Assembly: GCA_937914785.1 (NCBI GenBank)
Contig: CALGIV010000056.1
Span: 1 to 19,584 of the forward strand
Reading direction: 5' to 3'
Length of the DNA stretch: 19,584 nucleotides
Origin: an uncultured Eubacteriaceae bacterium
GTDB lineage: Bacteria > Bacillota > Clostridia > Eubacteriales > UBA1433
Positions 1 through 7,970 of this stretch are shown here, in pieces (within the stretch, counting starts at the first letter, position 1; the number at the start of each line of letters is the position of its first letter). A program made the position numbers and the translations under genes. Below the pieces are notes generated by a model that saw nothing but the letters and a program-made list of their open reading frames with translations, did not search any database and was not told where the DNA came from.

Positions 1-500
1 TCTGCGGGCATTTGAACATTTTTCAAATCGTAATAATAGTTGGTTTTAACAATTTGAACGACAAGATCCTTTCCAACATCCGCAATATCGACGACATACA
101 CTTCGGCATCTTCGCGCACTTCGCCCGCTTCCAGAGAATCCTTCATGATATTAAAGTCGATCCCGTTCATAATGGCGTAGATATTCGAAGCTTCATAATC
201 AATTTTGTATTCCTCTTTGCCATCCTCGTCCAATAGTTGCACCATCGGCATCGTCGTGTATTTTTGTGTCTCTTCCGTCGTATTTGTATAATGAAACCGC
301 ATCGCCAAGAACGTCTTGCCTTCCGGCGGCTGAATATGTTCGATGTTATTTAAAAAGACGAGCTCGTCCATAACAAAATCATATGAGTTCAAACTCACAG
401 ATTCGCCCAATTGCAAATTTTCTTCCGCCTGCTGCCCGCACGATGCAAATAAGCACAAACAAACAACTCCTGTCAACAGGATTGTCAAAGTCTTTTTCAT
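1..500 (-). CDS. Lipoprotein, DUF4352-like, 3' end missing
   Basis: Reading from 500 down to the window edge gives an uninterrupted 166-residue partial protein; its C-terminus lies outside. It begins with a lysine pair, a hydrophobic stretch and a lipobox ending FASC (Cys21), so it should be lipid-anchored outside the membrane. The rest is a beta-rich, acidic extracellular domain with the pattern LxxxxFLAMRFHYTNTTEE, then a VVDIADVGKDLVV stretch, resembling the immunoglobulin-like DUF4352 family of Gram-positive lipoproteins; that family call is by pattern only. The ATG is 4 nt after the serS stop and its ribosome-binding site (AGGAAAG) lies inside the last serS codons, so it is probably co-transcribed and translationally coupled with serS. 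The function is unknown. Phe at lipobox position -3 is slightly unusual. Confidence 0.8.
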   Translation of the reverse strand, partial: MKKTLTILLTGVVCLCLFASCGQQAEENLQLGESVSLNSYDFVMDELVFLNNIEHIQPPEGKTFLAMRFHYTNTTEETQKYTTMPMVQLLDEDGKEEYKIDYEASNIYAIMNGIDFNIMKDSLEAGEVREDAEVYVVDIADVGKDLVVQIVKTNYYYDLKNVQMPA

Positions 501-504
501 CACA

Positions 505-1782
505 CTACTTTCCTGCCTTTATCTCGGTCGTCCCGTACATAAACTCAACCAATGCATCGGGAATCCTTATGCTGTCGTCAGCCTGCTGATAATTTTCAAT
601 CAGCGCCGCAATCGTCCGGCCGACGGCCATTGAAGAACCGTTCAGCGTGTGCACAAATTTTACTTTTCCATCTCCATCACGGTAGCGCAGATTCGTCCGA
701 CGCGCCTGATAGTCTTCAAAATTCGTACAGGAGCTGATTTCGACATACCGATTGTAGCTGGGCATATACACTTCAATATCATACGTCTTCGCAGCGCAGA
801 ATCCAATATCCCCCGTGCACAGCTCGATTACACGGTAAGGCAAATTCAGCTTCTGGAGAATACGTTCCGCATCCTTTGTCAGGTTTTCCAGCTCATCGTA
901 CGAAGCCTCCGGATGCGTCAGTTTGACAAGCTCCACCTTATCAAACTGATGGTTGCGCACGAGGCCGCGTGTATCTCTGCCGGCTGAACCCGCTTCAGCG
1001 CGAAAACACGGCGTATATGCAGTCAATTTTACAGGCAAAGCTTCTTCAGGCAAAATCTCATCGCGATATACATTGGTCAGCGGCACTTCCGCCGTCGGAA
1101 TCAGAAAATAATCCGGCTCTTTTAATCCAAACATATCAAATTCAAACTTCGGCAGCTGCCCCGTGCCTGTCATCGACTTCCGGTTCGCCAGAAACGGCGG
1201 ACTGATCTCTGTATATCCACCTTCCGTCGTGTTCGTATACAACATAAAGTTGATCAATGCGCGTTCCAGGCGCGCGCCAAGCCCCTTAAACATCGTAAAG
1301 CGGCTGCCCGTAATTTTCGCGGCACGTTCAAAATCCAGAATATCCAACGCCACACCCAAATCCCAATGGGCTTTCGGTTCAAAGTCAAACTGCGGCACCG
1401 CACCCCACTTACGAATTTCAACATTTTCCGTCTCATCCCTGCCGACGGCAACATCCTTATTCGGCGTATTGGGAATGCCCAGCAACCATTCATTGATCTG
1501 CTCATCGCAAAGGCGCACCTGATTGTCCAACTCTTTCGTCTTATCGCTTAAAAAACGCATTTGTTCAAACAATTCCGCCGTATCTTTTCCTTCCTTTTTC
1601 AACACCGGCACCTGTTTGCTCACCCGGTTCTGTTCCGCCTTTATTTTTTCCGTTTCCGCCAGAAGCTCTCTGCGGCGCTCATCCGCTTTTAATAAATCCT
1701 CTATCGGATATTCTCCGCCTCTGCGCGACAACAGCTCGATGACCTGGTCTTTATCTTGTCTGATTCGCTTAATATCTAACAT
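505..1782 (-). CDS. serS: Seryl-tRNA synthetase
   Basis: Class II aminoacyl-tRNA synthetase charging tRNA-Ser (and tRNA-Sec where present) with serine in the cytoplasm. The 425-residue product has the usual length: an N-terminal long coiled-coil tRNA-binding arm (about residues 27-100, charged heptad-like sequence), then the class II catalytic core. Motif 2 is visible at about 258-280 (FRAEAGSAGRDTRG, then NHQF) and motif 3 at 382-397 (GSSMAVGRTIAALIEN); the serine-site TAEVPLTN is at 230-237 and CTNFEDYQARR at 352-362. I chose the ATG at 1782 because AAAGGAG lies 7 nt upstream and the protein then starts MLDIKRIR, as in the family; an upstream in-frame ATG at 1812 has no such site. A good sigma-A-type promoter ends about 40 nt upstream. 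Confidence 0.97.
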   Translation of the reverse strand: MLDIKRIRQDKDQVIELLSRRGGEYPIEDLLKADERRRELLAETEKIKAEQNRVSKQVPVLKKEGKDTAELFEQMRFLSDKTKELDNQVRLCDEQINEWLLGIPNTPNKDVAVGRDETENVEIRKWGAVPQFDFEPKAHWDLGVALDILDFERAAKITGSRFTMFKGLGARLERALINFMLYTNTTEGGYTEISPPFLANRKSMTGTGQLPKFEFDMFGLKEPDYFLIPTAEVPLTNVYRDEILPEEALPVKLTAYTPCFRAEAGSAGRDTRGLVRNHQFDKVELVKLTHPEASYDELENLTKDAERILQKLNLPYRVIELCTGDIGFCAAKTYDIEVYMPSYNRYVEISSCTNFEDYQARRTNLRYRDGDGKVKFVHTLNGSSMAVGRTIAALIENYQQADDSIRIPDALVEFMYGTTEIKAGK

Positions 1783-1829
1783 TTTATAACTCCTTTGTTG
1801 GAAACAGTCCACATGTAATACATTAGATA

Positions 1830-1859
1830 ATTATATTGCAATTCTTTAAACAAAGTCAA
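1830..1859 (-). promoter_or_regulatory. Promoter of serS
   Basis: On the minus strand TTGACT (1854-1859) and a perfect TATAAT (1830-1835) are 18 bp apart. Transcription would start near 1823 and leave a leader of about 40 nt before the serS ATG, too short for a T-box; no T-box core motif is visible. Confidence 0.8.
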
Positions 1860-2010
1860 TAATTATTCCTTTATTATAACCTTTATGACGTTTTTTTCCA
1901 CATCTTTTTCTCAATTCACTGTTTTGCCGATAAAGCTGCACGGCAATGTACTCTTTATATCCAATATCTTAATTCAAATCTTAACAACTCATTAAATTAC
2001 ATTATTTATC

Positions 2011-2041
2011 TTGACATTAACGTTACGTAAAGGTTTATACT
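2011..2041 (+). promoter_or_regulatory. MerR-type promoter/operator
   Basis: TTGACA (2011-2016) and TATACT (2036-2041) are 19 bp apart. That overlong spacer is the hallmark of promoters activated by MerR-family regulators through DNA distortion. The spacer holds an imperfect dyad centred on 2024 (arms 2014-2023 and 2025-2034, 8 of 10 positions paired, core ACGT-T-ACGT). It lies directly upstream of the MerR/TipA-type gene, so autoregulation is the simple inference. Confidence 0.8.
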
Positions 2042-2063
2042 GTCTTTATCAGGAGGAATGCTT

Positions 2064-2828
2064 ATGGAATATACGATCAGCCAACTGGCTTTACTCGCCG
2101 GCATCAGCACGCGCACCCTGCGCCACTACGATAAGATCAGCCTCTTATCACCAGCCTATATAAACCAATCCGGCTATCGCATCTATACCCGAACCCAGGT
2201 CGATACCTTACAGGAAATCCTTTTTTTCAAAGCACTTGATATGCCGCTGGCCGATATTCGCAAAACCATTTACCAGCCGGATTATGACCGGGCGGCAGCA
2301 CTTGAAAAACACTTGCTTTTGCTTGAAAAAAAGCAGCAGCACTTAAGCCTTCTGATTGACAATATCCAAAAGACTATCTCATCTTTAAAAGGAGGAAAAA
2401 CGATGACTGACAAAGAAAAATTTGAAGGACTGAAGCAGGAACTCATCTCACATAACGAGCTGCAATACGGCAAAGAAGTCCGCAGTAAATACGGAGAGAA
2501 CACGGTTGACGCAGCCAACGCGCATCTTTTAAATTTATCTGAGGAACAATTTGAGAATATGGAAGAAACAGGAAATAAAATTATTTCATCATTGGAATAT
2601 TCTGTAAAAAATAATCTCTCTGCAGACTCTGCAGCAGCAAAAGAAATCGCCCAACTGCACAAACATTGGCTCTCTTTCACCTGGCCGTCCTATTCAAAAG
2701 AAGCGCACTTATCGCTGGTTGAAATGTATGTCTCAGATGAACGCTTTACTGTTTATTACGATAAAAACATCAAGGGCTGTGCCTTATTTCTTAAAAATGC
2801 TGTTCAGGCTTTTATTGACAACATATAA
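2064..2828 (+). CDS. MerR regulator with TipAS drug-binding domain
   Basis: Cytoplasmic transcription regulator of the TipA/Mta type, 254 residues. Residues 1-70 are a MerR winged helix-turn-helix (YTISQLALLAGISTRTLRHYD, then GYRIYT), about 75-110 a long dimerisation helix rich in Leu, Glu and Lys, and about 114-254 a TipAS-like all-helical ligand domain ending in the typical YYDKNIKGCALFLKNAV. In Streptomyces TipA this domain binds thiopeptides, and in Bacillus Mta controls multidrug export; the ligand here is not known. The ATG at 2064 is preferred because AGGAGG (2051-2056) is 7 nt upstream; the ATG at 2058 is only 1 nt from it. An in-frame internal start at 2403 has its own strong ribosome-binding site. 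No efflux or resistance gene follows; the next gene encodes a surface protein. Confidence 0.93.
   Translation: MEYTISQLALLAGISTRTLRHYDKISLLSPAYINQSGYRIYTRTQVDTLQEILFFKALDMPLADIRKTIYQPDYDRAAALEKHLLLLEKKQQHLSLLIDNIQKTISSLKGGKTMTDKEKFEGLKQELISHNELQYGKEVRSKYGENTVDAANAHLLNLSEEQFENMEETGNKIISSLEYSVKNNLSADSAAAKEIAQLHKHWLSFTWPSYSKEAHLSLVEMYVSDERFTVYYDKNIKGCALFLKNAVQAFIDNI
2388..2405 (+). promoter_or_regulatory. Internal ribosome-binding site and start (TipAS-like)
   Basis: Inside the regulator gene, AAAGGAGG (2388-2395) lies 7 nt before an in-frame ATG (2403-2405) at codon 114. Initiation here would release the ligand domain alone, 141 residues, close to the 144-residue TipAS made by internal initiation from Streptomyces tipA. 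Confidence 0.75.
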
Positions 2829-3096
2829 CAATTCACGCACTTAATCGATAAACGATTTCATTATAAACTCTCCTGCGGATTGATTTTTTGTATTTTATTG
2901 CTTTATTTGCCCAATTCCCTATTTTTGTCCCGATATTATTTGTTTATATTCCGATACAATATTATTGAAATATAAAAAAATCATTGCATTGTATTAACGA
3001 AGCAAATTGGCACAAATTGTAAAATGCTGTAACTCTGCTTCCTACAAACTACTTTTTGCAATTGAATTTTAAAAAATACAAATACAAAGGGGACAT

Positions 3097-5877
3097 ATGA
3101 TGAAAAGAAAGTACAAAATAAAAAGATTATTCTTATTCCTGCTTGCAGTTGTTTTGCTTTGCGCTCTAAGCGGTGAGGCTTTCGCTGAAAAAGCACTTTT
3201 ATCCTCCCCTGAAGCAGCGGGCGAAAGCTCCGCCTGGCTGCAAGGTCAAATCGATAATGCAACGGATGATGTGCCTACCACCATAACCCTTACTGCCGAC
3301 ATTGAGGTAGACGAGGTCATCACCATTCCATCCGGCAAGAATATTATCCTGATTCCTGACAGCACTGCCCGCACACTCCGCCCTGTTGCAGCAAACGACT
3401 CTCCTCAGATTTTCTATATAGAAGATGGGGCACAGCTGACGCTGGGAGTCCGCGATGGCGATGATGCCAAATTGGTTCTTGACGGTAATGGAAAAAAGTT
3501 AGGCTACGGTATGATTCTCTGTGAAGGTACGCTGATTCTTGAATCCGGGACGCTGAAAGGGTTCGCCGGTATTGCCAGCCGGAAAGGCGCTGTCGCGGTT
3601 TCAGGCCAGAATGCGTCCTTTACGATGAACGGCGGGCTGATTACTGAAAATACTTTTTACAACCAATACGGCGGTATCGTCTATGTATACGAGGGCGCTA
3701 CTTTTACGATGAATGGCGGCGTGATCTCGCAAAATGATGCGGCGGCGCCGGAAGAAGAGGTCAGGGATATCAACAATGGTGTTATTTACATTGAAGCCAG
3801 TGGAACCACTGATATAAGCGCTCCGCTCACCACCACGTTTATTTTGGAGGGCGGCGAAATCTCTAACAACCATTCGCACAGCGGCACGGTCTTTTTAGGT
3901 GAACCTGCCTGGCCTGATTATTATTCGAAAGCGAAAATGACGATGAACGGCGGACTGATTACTCAAAACACTGCAATGCACATCGGCGGCGGCGTCTTCG
4001 TCTGCGGACAAGCCATTTTCGAAATGAATGACGGAACCATTTCGCACAACACGGCGATGATAGGCGCAGGCGTTGCGGCATATGATCTTTATGTTTCCTA
4101 CGGTGAGGGGCAGTCCTTTGAAGACTGGAAGTATTTCTTTCCCGGACAATTCACGTTAAACGGCGGCGAAATCAGCAACAATCATGCTGTGCATGACGAA
4201 GACCTTACGGAAAACGACGGCGGTTGCGGCGGCGGCGTCTACGTCGGCTCAGACAATGTTGTGCTCAACGCCGGACACATCATAAACAATACCGCCTCCA
4301 AACAGGGCGGCGGGGTTTACGTAGGCTCTATCCCTTACACGCTGCATATGTACAACGCCCTGATCACGGAGAACACGGCGAATGTTTTGGGCGGCGGTAT
4401 GTGGTATTGCCCGACCGGAGACTCCACGAATACTGTAACCAGCGGCGGCGCTATTTTTGACAATACGGCCGACGGCGCGGGCGACGACTACGCTGCGGTA
4501 TGGCAGCCGGACAGAGAGCACTACACTTCTCTGGCAGACCGTATGCTGGGCGGCGGAGAAGTAAAATGGTATCTGGACGGCGCCGTCGACTCCAACGTCC
4601 AGCCACTGGGCGATGTGGACGACAGCGTGGCGCGCTTTGATCCCGCCAATCCGGGGCAGCGCATTACGAATATTCAAAACAGCGCCGACAGCTATGCCTT
4701 AAAATCCCTTGCCAACGAATCTGCCAAACAACTGGCAAGAGACAAGGCAACCTTGATTATTACCGGCAATTCTTCCGAGCGCGGCGGCGGCGTAGGCGCC
4801 AACGGTGCTGTCATCATCGGCGTCCCCGGTGAAGACTACACGCTGAACGTTACGAAAACCTGGAGCAGCGATACCCCGGAGAATGAAAAAAAAGAACTGA
4901 CGGTTTATCTGAAAATCGACGACTACGAACTGGACGCCGTAGTTTTAAACAGCACGAGCAACTGGCGCGCTCAGTTTACACAATTGCCGAACCCTGCATC
5001 GCTGGATATGAAAATCGCCGTGGTGGAAAATCCGGTACCCGACGGCTTTATCCCGTCTTACTCGGATGTAGTCATCGATACAGACACACAAACTATGAAC
5101 ATTGAAATAACCAATACCTATATCCCGCCGAAAAGTTTATGTATCTCCAAGACGGTCACTGGTAACGGCGATCAAGAGAAAGATTTTACCTTTACAGTCA
5201 AATTAAAAAATGCTGATGGAAGCCCACTGCAAGGCGCCTTCAGCTACACAGGCAACCGGACCGGCACCATTTCTGATGGCGGTGAAATTCTTCTAAAACA
5301 TGGTCAAAGCATCGTCACCGAGCCGCTTCCGTCAGGCACGCTATACGAAGTAATCGAACAGGACAGCGAAGATTATACTGTAACCAGCAGTAATTCCAAA
5401 GGCGTCATAACGGAAAATCAGGCAGCAATGGTCTCTTTTATCAATCATAAAACCACGCCTGGTTCCGAGACAACTTCCGTCTCGGTGAACAAAATATGGG
5501 ATGACCAAAATAACGCGAATCAAAAACGTCCGAACGCTGTCAAAGTTCAGCTCTGCAAAGATGGCGTCGCCTACGGTGACCCAGTTTCATTAAACGAAGG
5601 TACGCAGTGGGCATATACCTGGTCCGATCTTTCAATCGACAGCCTCTGGACGGTACAGGAAATCGAAATCCCTGATGGATACCAAGCGAAAATCACACAG
5701 GATCAAACAAACTTTACCATTACGAATACCTTGTCCCTTTCCCCGGCACCCACACCTGCTCCGCCGACAGGAGACAGAGCCAAGTTGACCCTCTGGATAA
5801 GCCTTATGGGCATTGCAGCCACAGGCTTTATCATCGCCTTGTTCGCTAAAAAGAGAAAGCAAAACACTATTAAGTAA
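3097..5877 (+). CDS. Cell-wall-anchored beta-helix adhesin with isopeptide domains
   Basis: Large surface protein, 926 residues. Residues 1-30 are a signal peptide (KRKYKIKR, hydrophobic core, AFA cleavage site). About 60-470 is a right-handed parallel beta-helix built from irregular repeats of the form FTMNGGxIxxNxAxxGGGVYV. Three immunoglobulin-like Cna-B/pilin-type domains follow: about 581-675, 678-786 and 794-880. Each has a Lys near its start, a central Glu and an Asn near its end, placed for an intramolecular isopeptide bond (K587/E644/N673, K685/E754/N783, K799/E855/N877, my assignment). A Pro/Thr linker leads to PPTGD (889-893), a membrane segment (about 896-916) and KKRK, a sortase anchor in which Pro replaces Leu. 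AAAGGGG precedes a double ATG at 3097/3100; 3100 has slightly better spacing. No sortase gene is in the window. The role is probably adhesion; the ligand is unknown. Confidence 0.9.
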   Translation: MMKRKYKIKRLFLFLLAVVLLCALSGEAFAEKALLSSPEAAGESSAWLQGQIDNATDDVPTTITLTADIEVDEVITIPSGKNIILIPDSTARTLRPVAANDSPQIFYIEDGAQLTLGVRDGDDAKLVLDGNGKKLGYGMILCEGTLILESGTLKGFAGIASRKGAVAVSGQNASFTMNGGLITENTFYNQYGGIVYVYEGATFTMNGGVISQNDAAAPEEEVRDINNGVIYIEASGTTDISAPLTTTFILEGGEISNNHSHSGTVFLGEPAWPDYYSKAKMTMNGGLITQNTAMHIGGGVFVCGQAIFEMNDGTISHNTAMIGAGVAAYDLYVSYGEGQSFEDWKYFFPGQFTLNGGEISNNHAVHDEDLTENDGGCGGGVYVGSDNVVLNAGHIINNTASKQGGGVYVGSIPYTLHMYNALITENTANVLGGGMWYCPTGDSTNTVTSGGAIFDNTADGAGDDYAAVWQPDREHYTSLADRMLGGGEVKWYLDGAVDSNVQPLGDVDDSVARFDPANPGQRITNIQNSADSYALKSLANESAKQLARDKATLIITGNSSERGGGVGANGAVIIGVPGEDYTLNVTKTWSSDTPENEKKELTVYLKIDDYELDAVVLNSTSNWRAQFTQLPNPASLDMKIAVVENPVPDGFIPSYSDVVIDTDTQTMNIEITNTYIPPKSLCISKTVTGNGDQEKDFTFTVKLKNADGSPLQGAFSYTGNRTGTISDGGEILLKHGQSIVTEPLPSGTLYEVIEQDSEDYTVTSSNSKGVITENQAAMVSFINHKTTPGSETTSVSVNKIWDDQNNANQKRPNAVKVQLCKDGVAYGDPVSLNEGTQWAYTWSDLSIDSLWTVQEIEIPDGYQAKITQDQTNFTITNTLSLSPAPTPAPPTGDRAKLTLWISLMGIAATGFIIALFAKKRKQNTIK

Positions 5878-5895
5878 ACAAGACAATCTCTTCTG

Positions 5896-5937
5896 CCGCA
5901 GCACGGTAACACTGAATACCGTGCCGCGGTTTTATTT
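5896..5937 (+). terminator. Terminator of the adhesin gene
   Basis: A 13-bp GC-rich stem with one mismatch (5896-5908 with 5917-5929, 8-nt loop) is followed by TTTTATTT. It begins 19 nt after the adhesin stop codon. Confidence 0.9.
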
Positions 5938-5960
5938 GCCCACAACAGAACTGACGCACG

Positions 5961-5986
5961 AAAAAAAGCAGAGAATCCTCTGCTTT
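5961..5986 (-). terminator. Terminator of rpmE
   Basis: On the minus strand a perfect 9-bp stem AAAGCAGAG/CTCTGCTTT (5965-5973 with 5978-5986, 4-nt loop) runs into seven T residues (5967-5961). It is about 40 nt after the rpmE stop and ends the rho-rpmE transcript. Confidence 0.88.
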
Positions 5987-6023
5987 CTTAACTTCTTCAT
6001 AAAACAACTTAACGACACCTCGA

Positions 6024-6227
6024 TTAGTCGATCTTATATCTTCTTTTGAATCTGTCGACACGTCCACCGGTATCCACAAGCTTCTGCTTACCTGTAAAGA
6101 ATGGGTGGCAAGCGGAACAGATTTCCACTTTGATGCCGTCTTTTTTCGTCGAACCGGTTTCAAACGTGTTCCCACAAGCACACTTTACCGTTACGGTCTG
6201 ATAATCCGGATGAATGCCTTGCTTCAT
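6024..6227 (-). CDS. rpmE: 50S ribosomal protein L31
   Basis: Component of the large ribosomal subunit, 67 residues. The family start MKQGIHPDYQ is followed by the zinc-binding form's cysteines (CACG and CSACHPF), so this is the Zn-containing type A L31 rather than the zinc-free paralogue; zinc binding is inferred. The TGKQKLVDTGGRVDRFKRRY tail is typical. The ATG at 6227 is chosen over an upstream in-frame GTG at 6236 because AGGTGA sits 5 nt before the ATG and the family begins at MK. It lies 86 bp downstream of rho in the same direction, a common Firmicute order, and has its own promoter as well as possible readthrough from rho. Confidence 0.97.
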   Translation of the reverse strand: MKQGIHPDYQTVTVKCACGNTFETGSTKKDGIKVEICSACHPFFTGKQKLVDTGGRVDRFKRRYKID

Positions 6228-6277
6228 ATATCTCACCTCATCTAAAAGAATTTGTTTACTTTTGCAATAGCTATACT

Positions 6278-6305
6278 ATTATAACACGCCAGGGAAAAAT
6301 GGCAA
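6278..6305 (-). promoter_or_regulatory. Promoter of rpmE
   Basis: On the minus strand TTGCCA (6300-6305) and TATAAT (6278-6283) are 16 bp apart in the rho-rpmE gap. L31 can therefore be made independently of rho. Confidence 0.7.
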
Positions 6306-6313
6306 ATGTTTTT

Positions 6314-7879
6314 TTAAAGATTTGCATATTTTTTTGAGATTAGATTTAAAAATTCTTTGTTCGAATCCGTTTTGGACATAATACTAAAGATTTTGTCCGT
6401 GATTTCAATCCGATTCGTATTGCCGGACATCATCTTGCGCAACACATAGGAAACAGACTCTTCCTGCTCACTCAGCAGTAAGTCTTCGCGCCGCGTCCCT
6501 GAACGGCCAATATCGATCGCCGGAAAAACCCGCTTTTCCGCCAGTTCGCGATCAAGATGAATTTCCATATTCCCCGTCCCTTTAAACTCCTCAAAGATCA
6601 CATCGTCCATTCGGCTGCCTGTCTCGACAAGCGCTGTGGCCAAAATCGTCAGGCTGCCGCCTTCACGAATATTGCGCGCCGCACCGAAAAACTTCTTCGG
6701 CAGATAGAGCGCTTCCGGATCAATGCCGCCCGACAGCGTCCTGCCCGAAGGCGGCACGACAAGATTGTTTGCACGCGCATAGCGCGTAATGCTGTCCATC
6801 AGGATGACCACATCTTCGCCGATCTCTACCAGACGCTTTGCACGTTCAAGCACCATTTCCGACGCTTTGATATGATTGGTCGCCGGCTGGTCAAACGTCG
6901 AGTACACGACATCCGCTTTGACGGACTCAAAAAAGTCTGTCACCTCTTCCGGCCGCTCGTCGACGAGCAGGACGATGAGCTTCATCTTCGGGTAATTGGC
7001 CACAATAGCGTTGGCGATCTCTTTGAGCAGAATTGTTTTGCCTACTTTGGGCGCTGCGACAATCATACCGCGCTGACCTTTGCCCACCGGTGAAAAGATA
7101 TCCATAATACGCGTAGAAAACGGGCGCTTGCCCGTCTCAAGGCTCAGTTTCTCATCCGGAAAAACCGGTACCAAACGCTCAAAAACCTTGCGGTTCTGCA
7201 TTTCTTCTACCGGGTGATCGTTGACCTTTTCGACGTACAACAAAGCGTCAAACCGCTCGCTTTCGTTCGGAATGCGAATCTTTCCTGAAATTTCATCCCC
7301 GCGGCGAAGCCGGTACCGCTTGATCTGATGCGGAGAGACATAAATGTCGTCCTCTCCGGGCAAATAGTTCTCTTTGCGCAGAAAACCATATCCATCCGGC
7401 ATAATATCGAGCACGCCGATGTGAAGTTCGGCATATCTGCCGGCGTCTTTAACGTCTGTAGATTGCATTTTGCTCTCTTCATCTTTTAAAATATCGGCCG
7501 TAGACTGCCCATTGACATTTTCTAAAAACAACATCGCGTAATACTTCTCATCATCTTTCGGCGGTCGCACTTTTCCTGCGATGACATCGCCCGTATTGAG
7601 TTTAAAACGCTGAATCTGGGAGGCCGAGACGTACACATAGTCTTCCGCAGATTTCATTTTATTGTTTTTCAGAAACCCGAACCCCTCCGGCAGCACTTGA
7701 AGAACACCTTTTTCGTCGTAAGAGTTATCGATCTTATCTTTTAATTTGGCGTAACGCTTCGTCGCCGCAGCGACAACTTCCGCCAATTCCTGCTTTTTCA
7801 AGCGGGAAATATTTTTAATACCCAACTCTTTTGCTTTTGCTCGCAACTGCTCCAGAGTCATTTCAGATGAGTTTGGCAT
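6314..7879 (-). CDS. rho: Transcription termination factor Rho, duplicated RNA-binding domain
   Basis: Hexameric RNA-dependent ATPase/translocase that releases RNA polymerase. The product is 521 residues against about 420 in E. coli. In order: Rho N-terminal helical domain (about 7-40); a cold-shock-like RNA-binding domain (about 57-123); a second copy of it (about 152-221); then the RecA-like motor. Both copies carry GVLxxxPxGxGFL, YVSxxQIxRxxLxxGDxIxGKxRxP and a closing VN, and they are about 43% identical by eye. The motor has Walker A APKVGKT (276-282), Walker B VVILMDS (357-363), Q-loop LSGGIDP (382-388) and R-loop GTGNME (434-439), so it should be active. GGAGG is 6 nt before the ATG. 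It follows prmC after 159 bp and precedes rpmE. The domain duplication is the odd feature. Confidence 0.97.
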   Translation of the reverse strand: MPNSSEMTLEQLRAKAKELGIKNISRLKKQELAEVVAAATKRYAKLKDKIDNSYDEKGVLQVLPEGFGFLKNNKMKSAEDYVYVSASQIQRFKLNTGDVIAGKVRPPKDDEKYYAMLFLENVNGQSTADILKDEESKMQSTDVKDAGRYAELHIGVLDIMPDGYGFLRKENYLPGEDDIYVSPHQIKRYRLRRGDEISGKIRIPNESERFDALLYVEKVNDHPVEEMQNRKVFERLVPVFPDEKLSLETGKRPFSTRIMDIFSPVGKGQRGMIVAAPKVGKTILLKEIANAIVANYPKMKLIVLLVDERPEEVTDFFESVKADVVYSTFDQPATNHIKASEMVLERAKRLVEIGEDVVILMDSITRYARANNLVVPPSGRTLSGGIDPEALYLPKKFFGAARNIREGGSLTILATALVETGSRMDDVIFEEFKGTGNMEIHLDRELAEKRVFPAIDIGRSGTRREDLLLSEQEESVSYVLRKMMSGNTNRIEITDKIFSIMSKTDSNKEFLNLISKKYANL

Positions 7880-7970
7880 GGAATACCTCCAATTAAATTA
7901 AAACAAAGAAATATACATCGAATTTAAATATATATTGCTTAAGGGGATATATAAAATAATTTTATTTAAA

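Noticed and set aside
2844..2858. Terminator after the MerR-type gene
   Set aside because: The AATCG/CGATT stem is only 5 bp and has no T run, so I do not claim termination before the adhesin gene.
3008..3030. Sigma-54-like TGGCAC element upstream of the adhesin
   Set aside because: The distance from GG to the following GC is wrong for a -24/-12 promoter (15 instead of 10 bases between).
3640..4480. CRISPR-like repeats in the adhesin region
   Set aside because: The repetition is irregular at DNA level and follows GGxI/GGGVYV protein repeats in one frame; there are no constant repeats with spacers.
3601..4677. Several long reading frames on the strand opposite or out of frame with the adhesin
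   Set aside because: They are by-products of the GC-biased, Gly-rich repeats; none has a ribosome-binding site or family pattern.
6557..7093. 178-codon frame opposite rho
   Set aside because: It lies antisense to the conserved Rho motor, whose motifs are all intact, and has no start signals.
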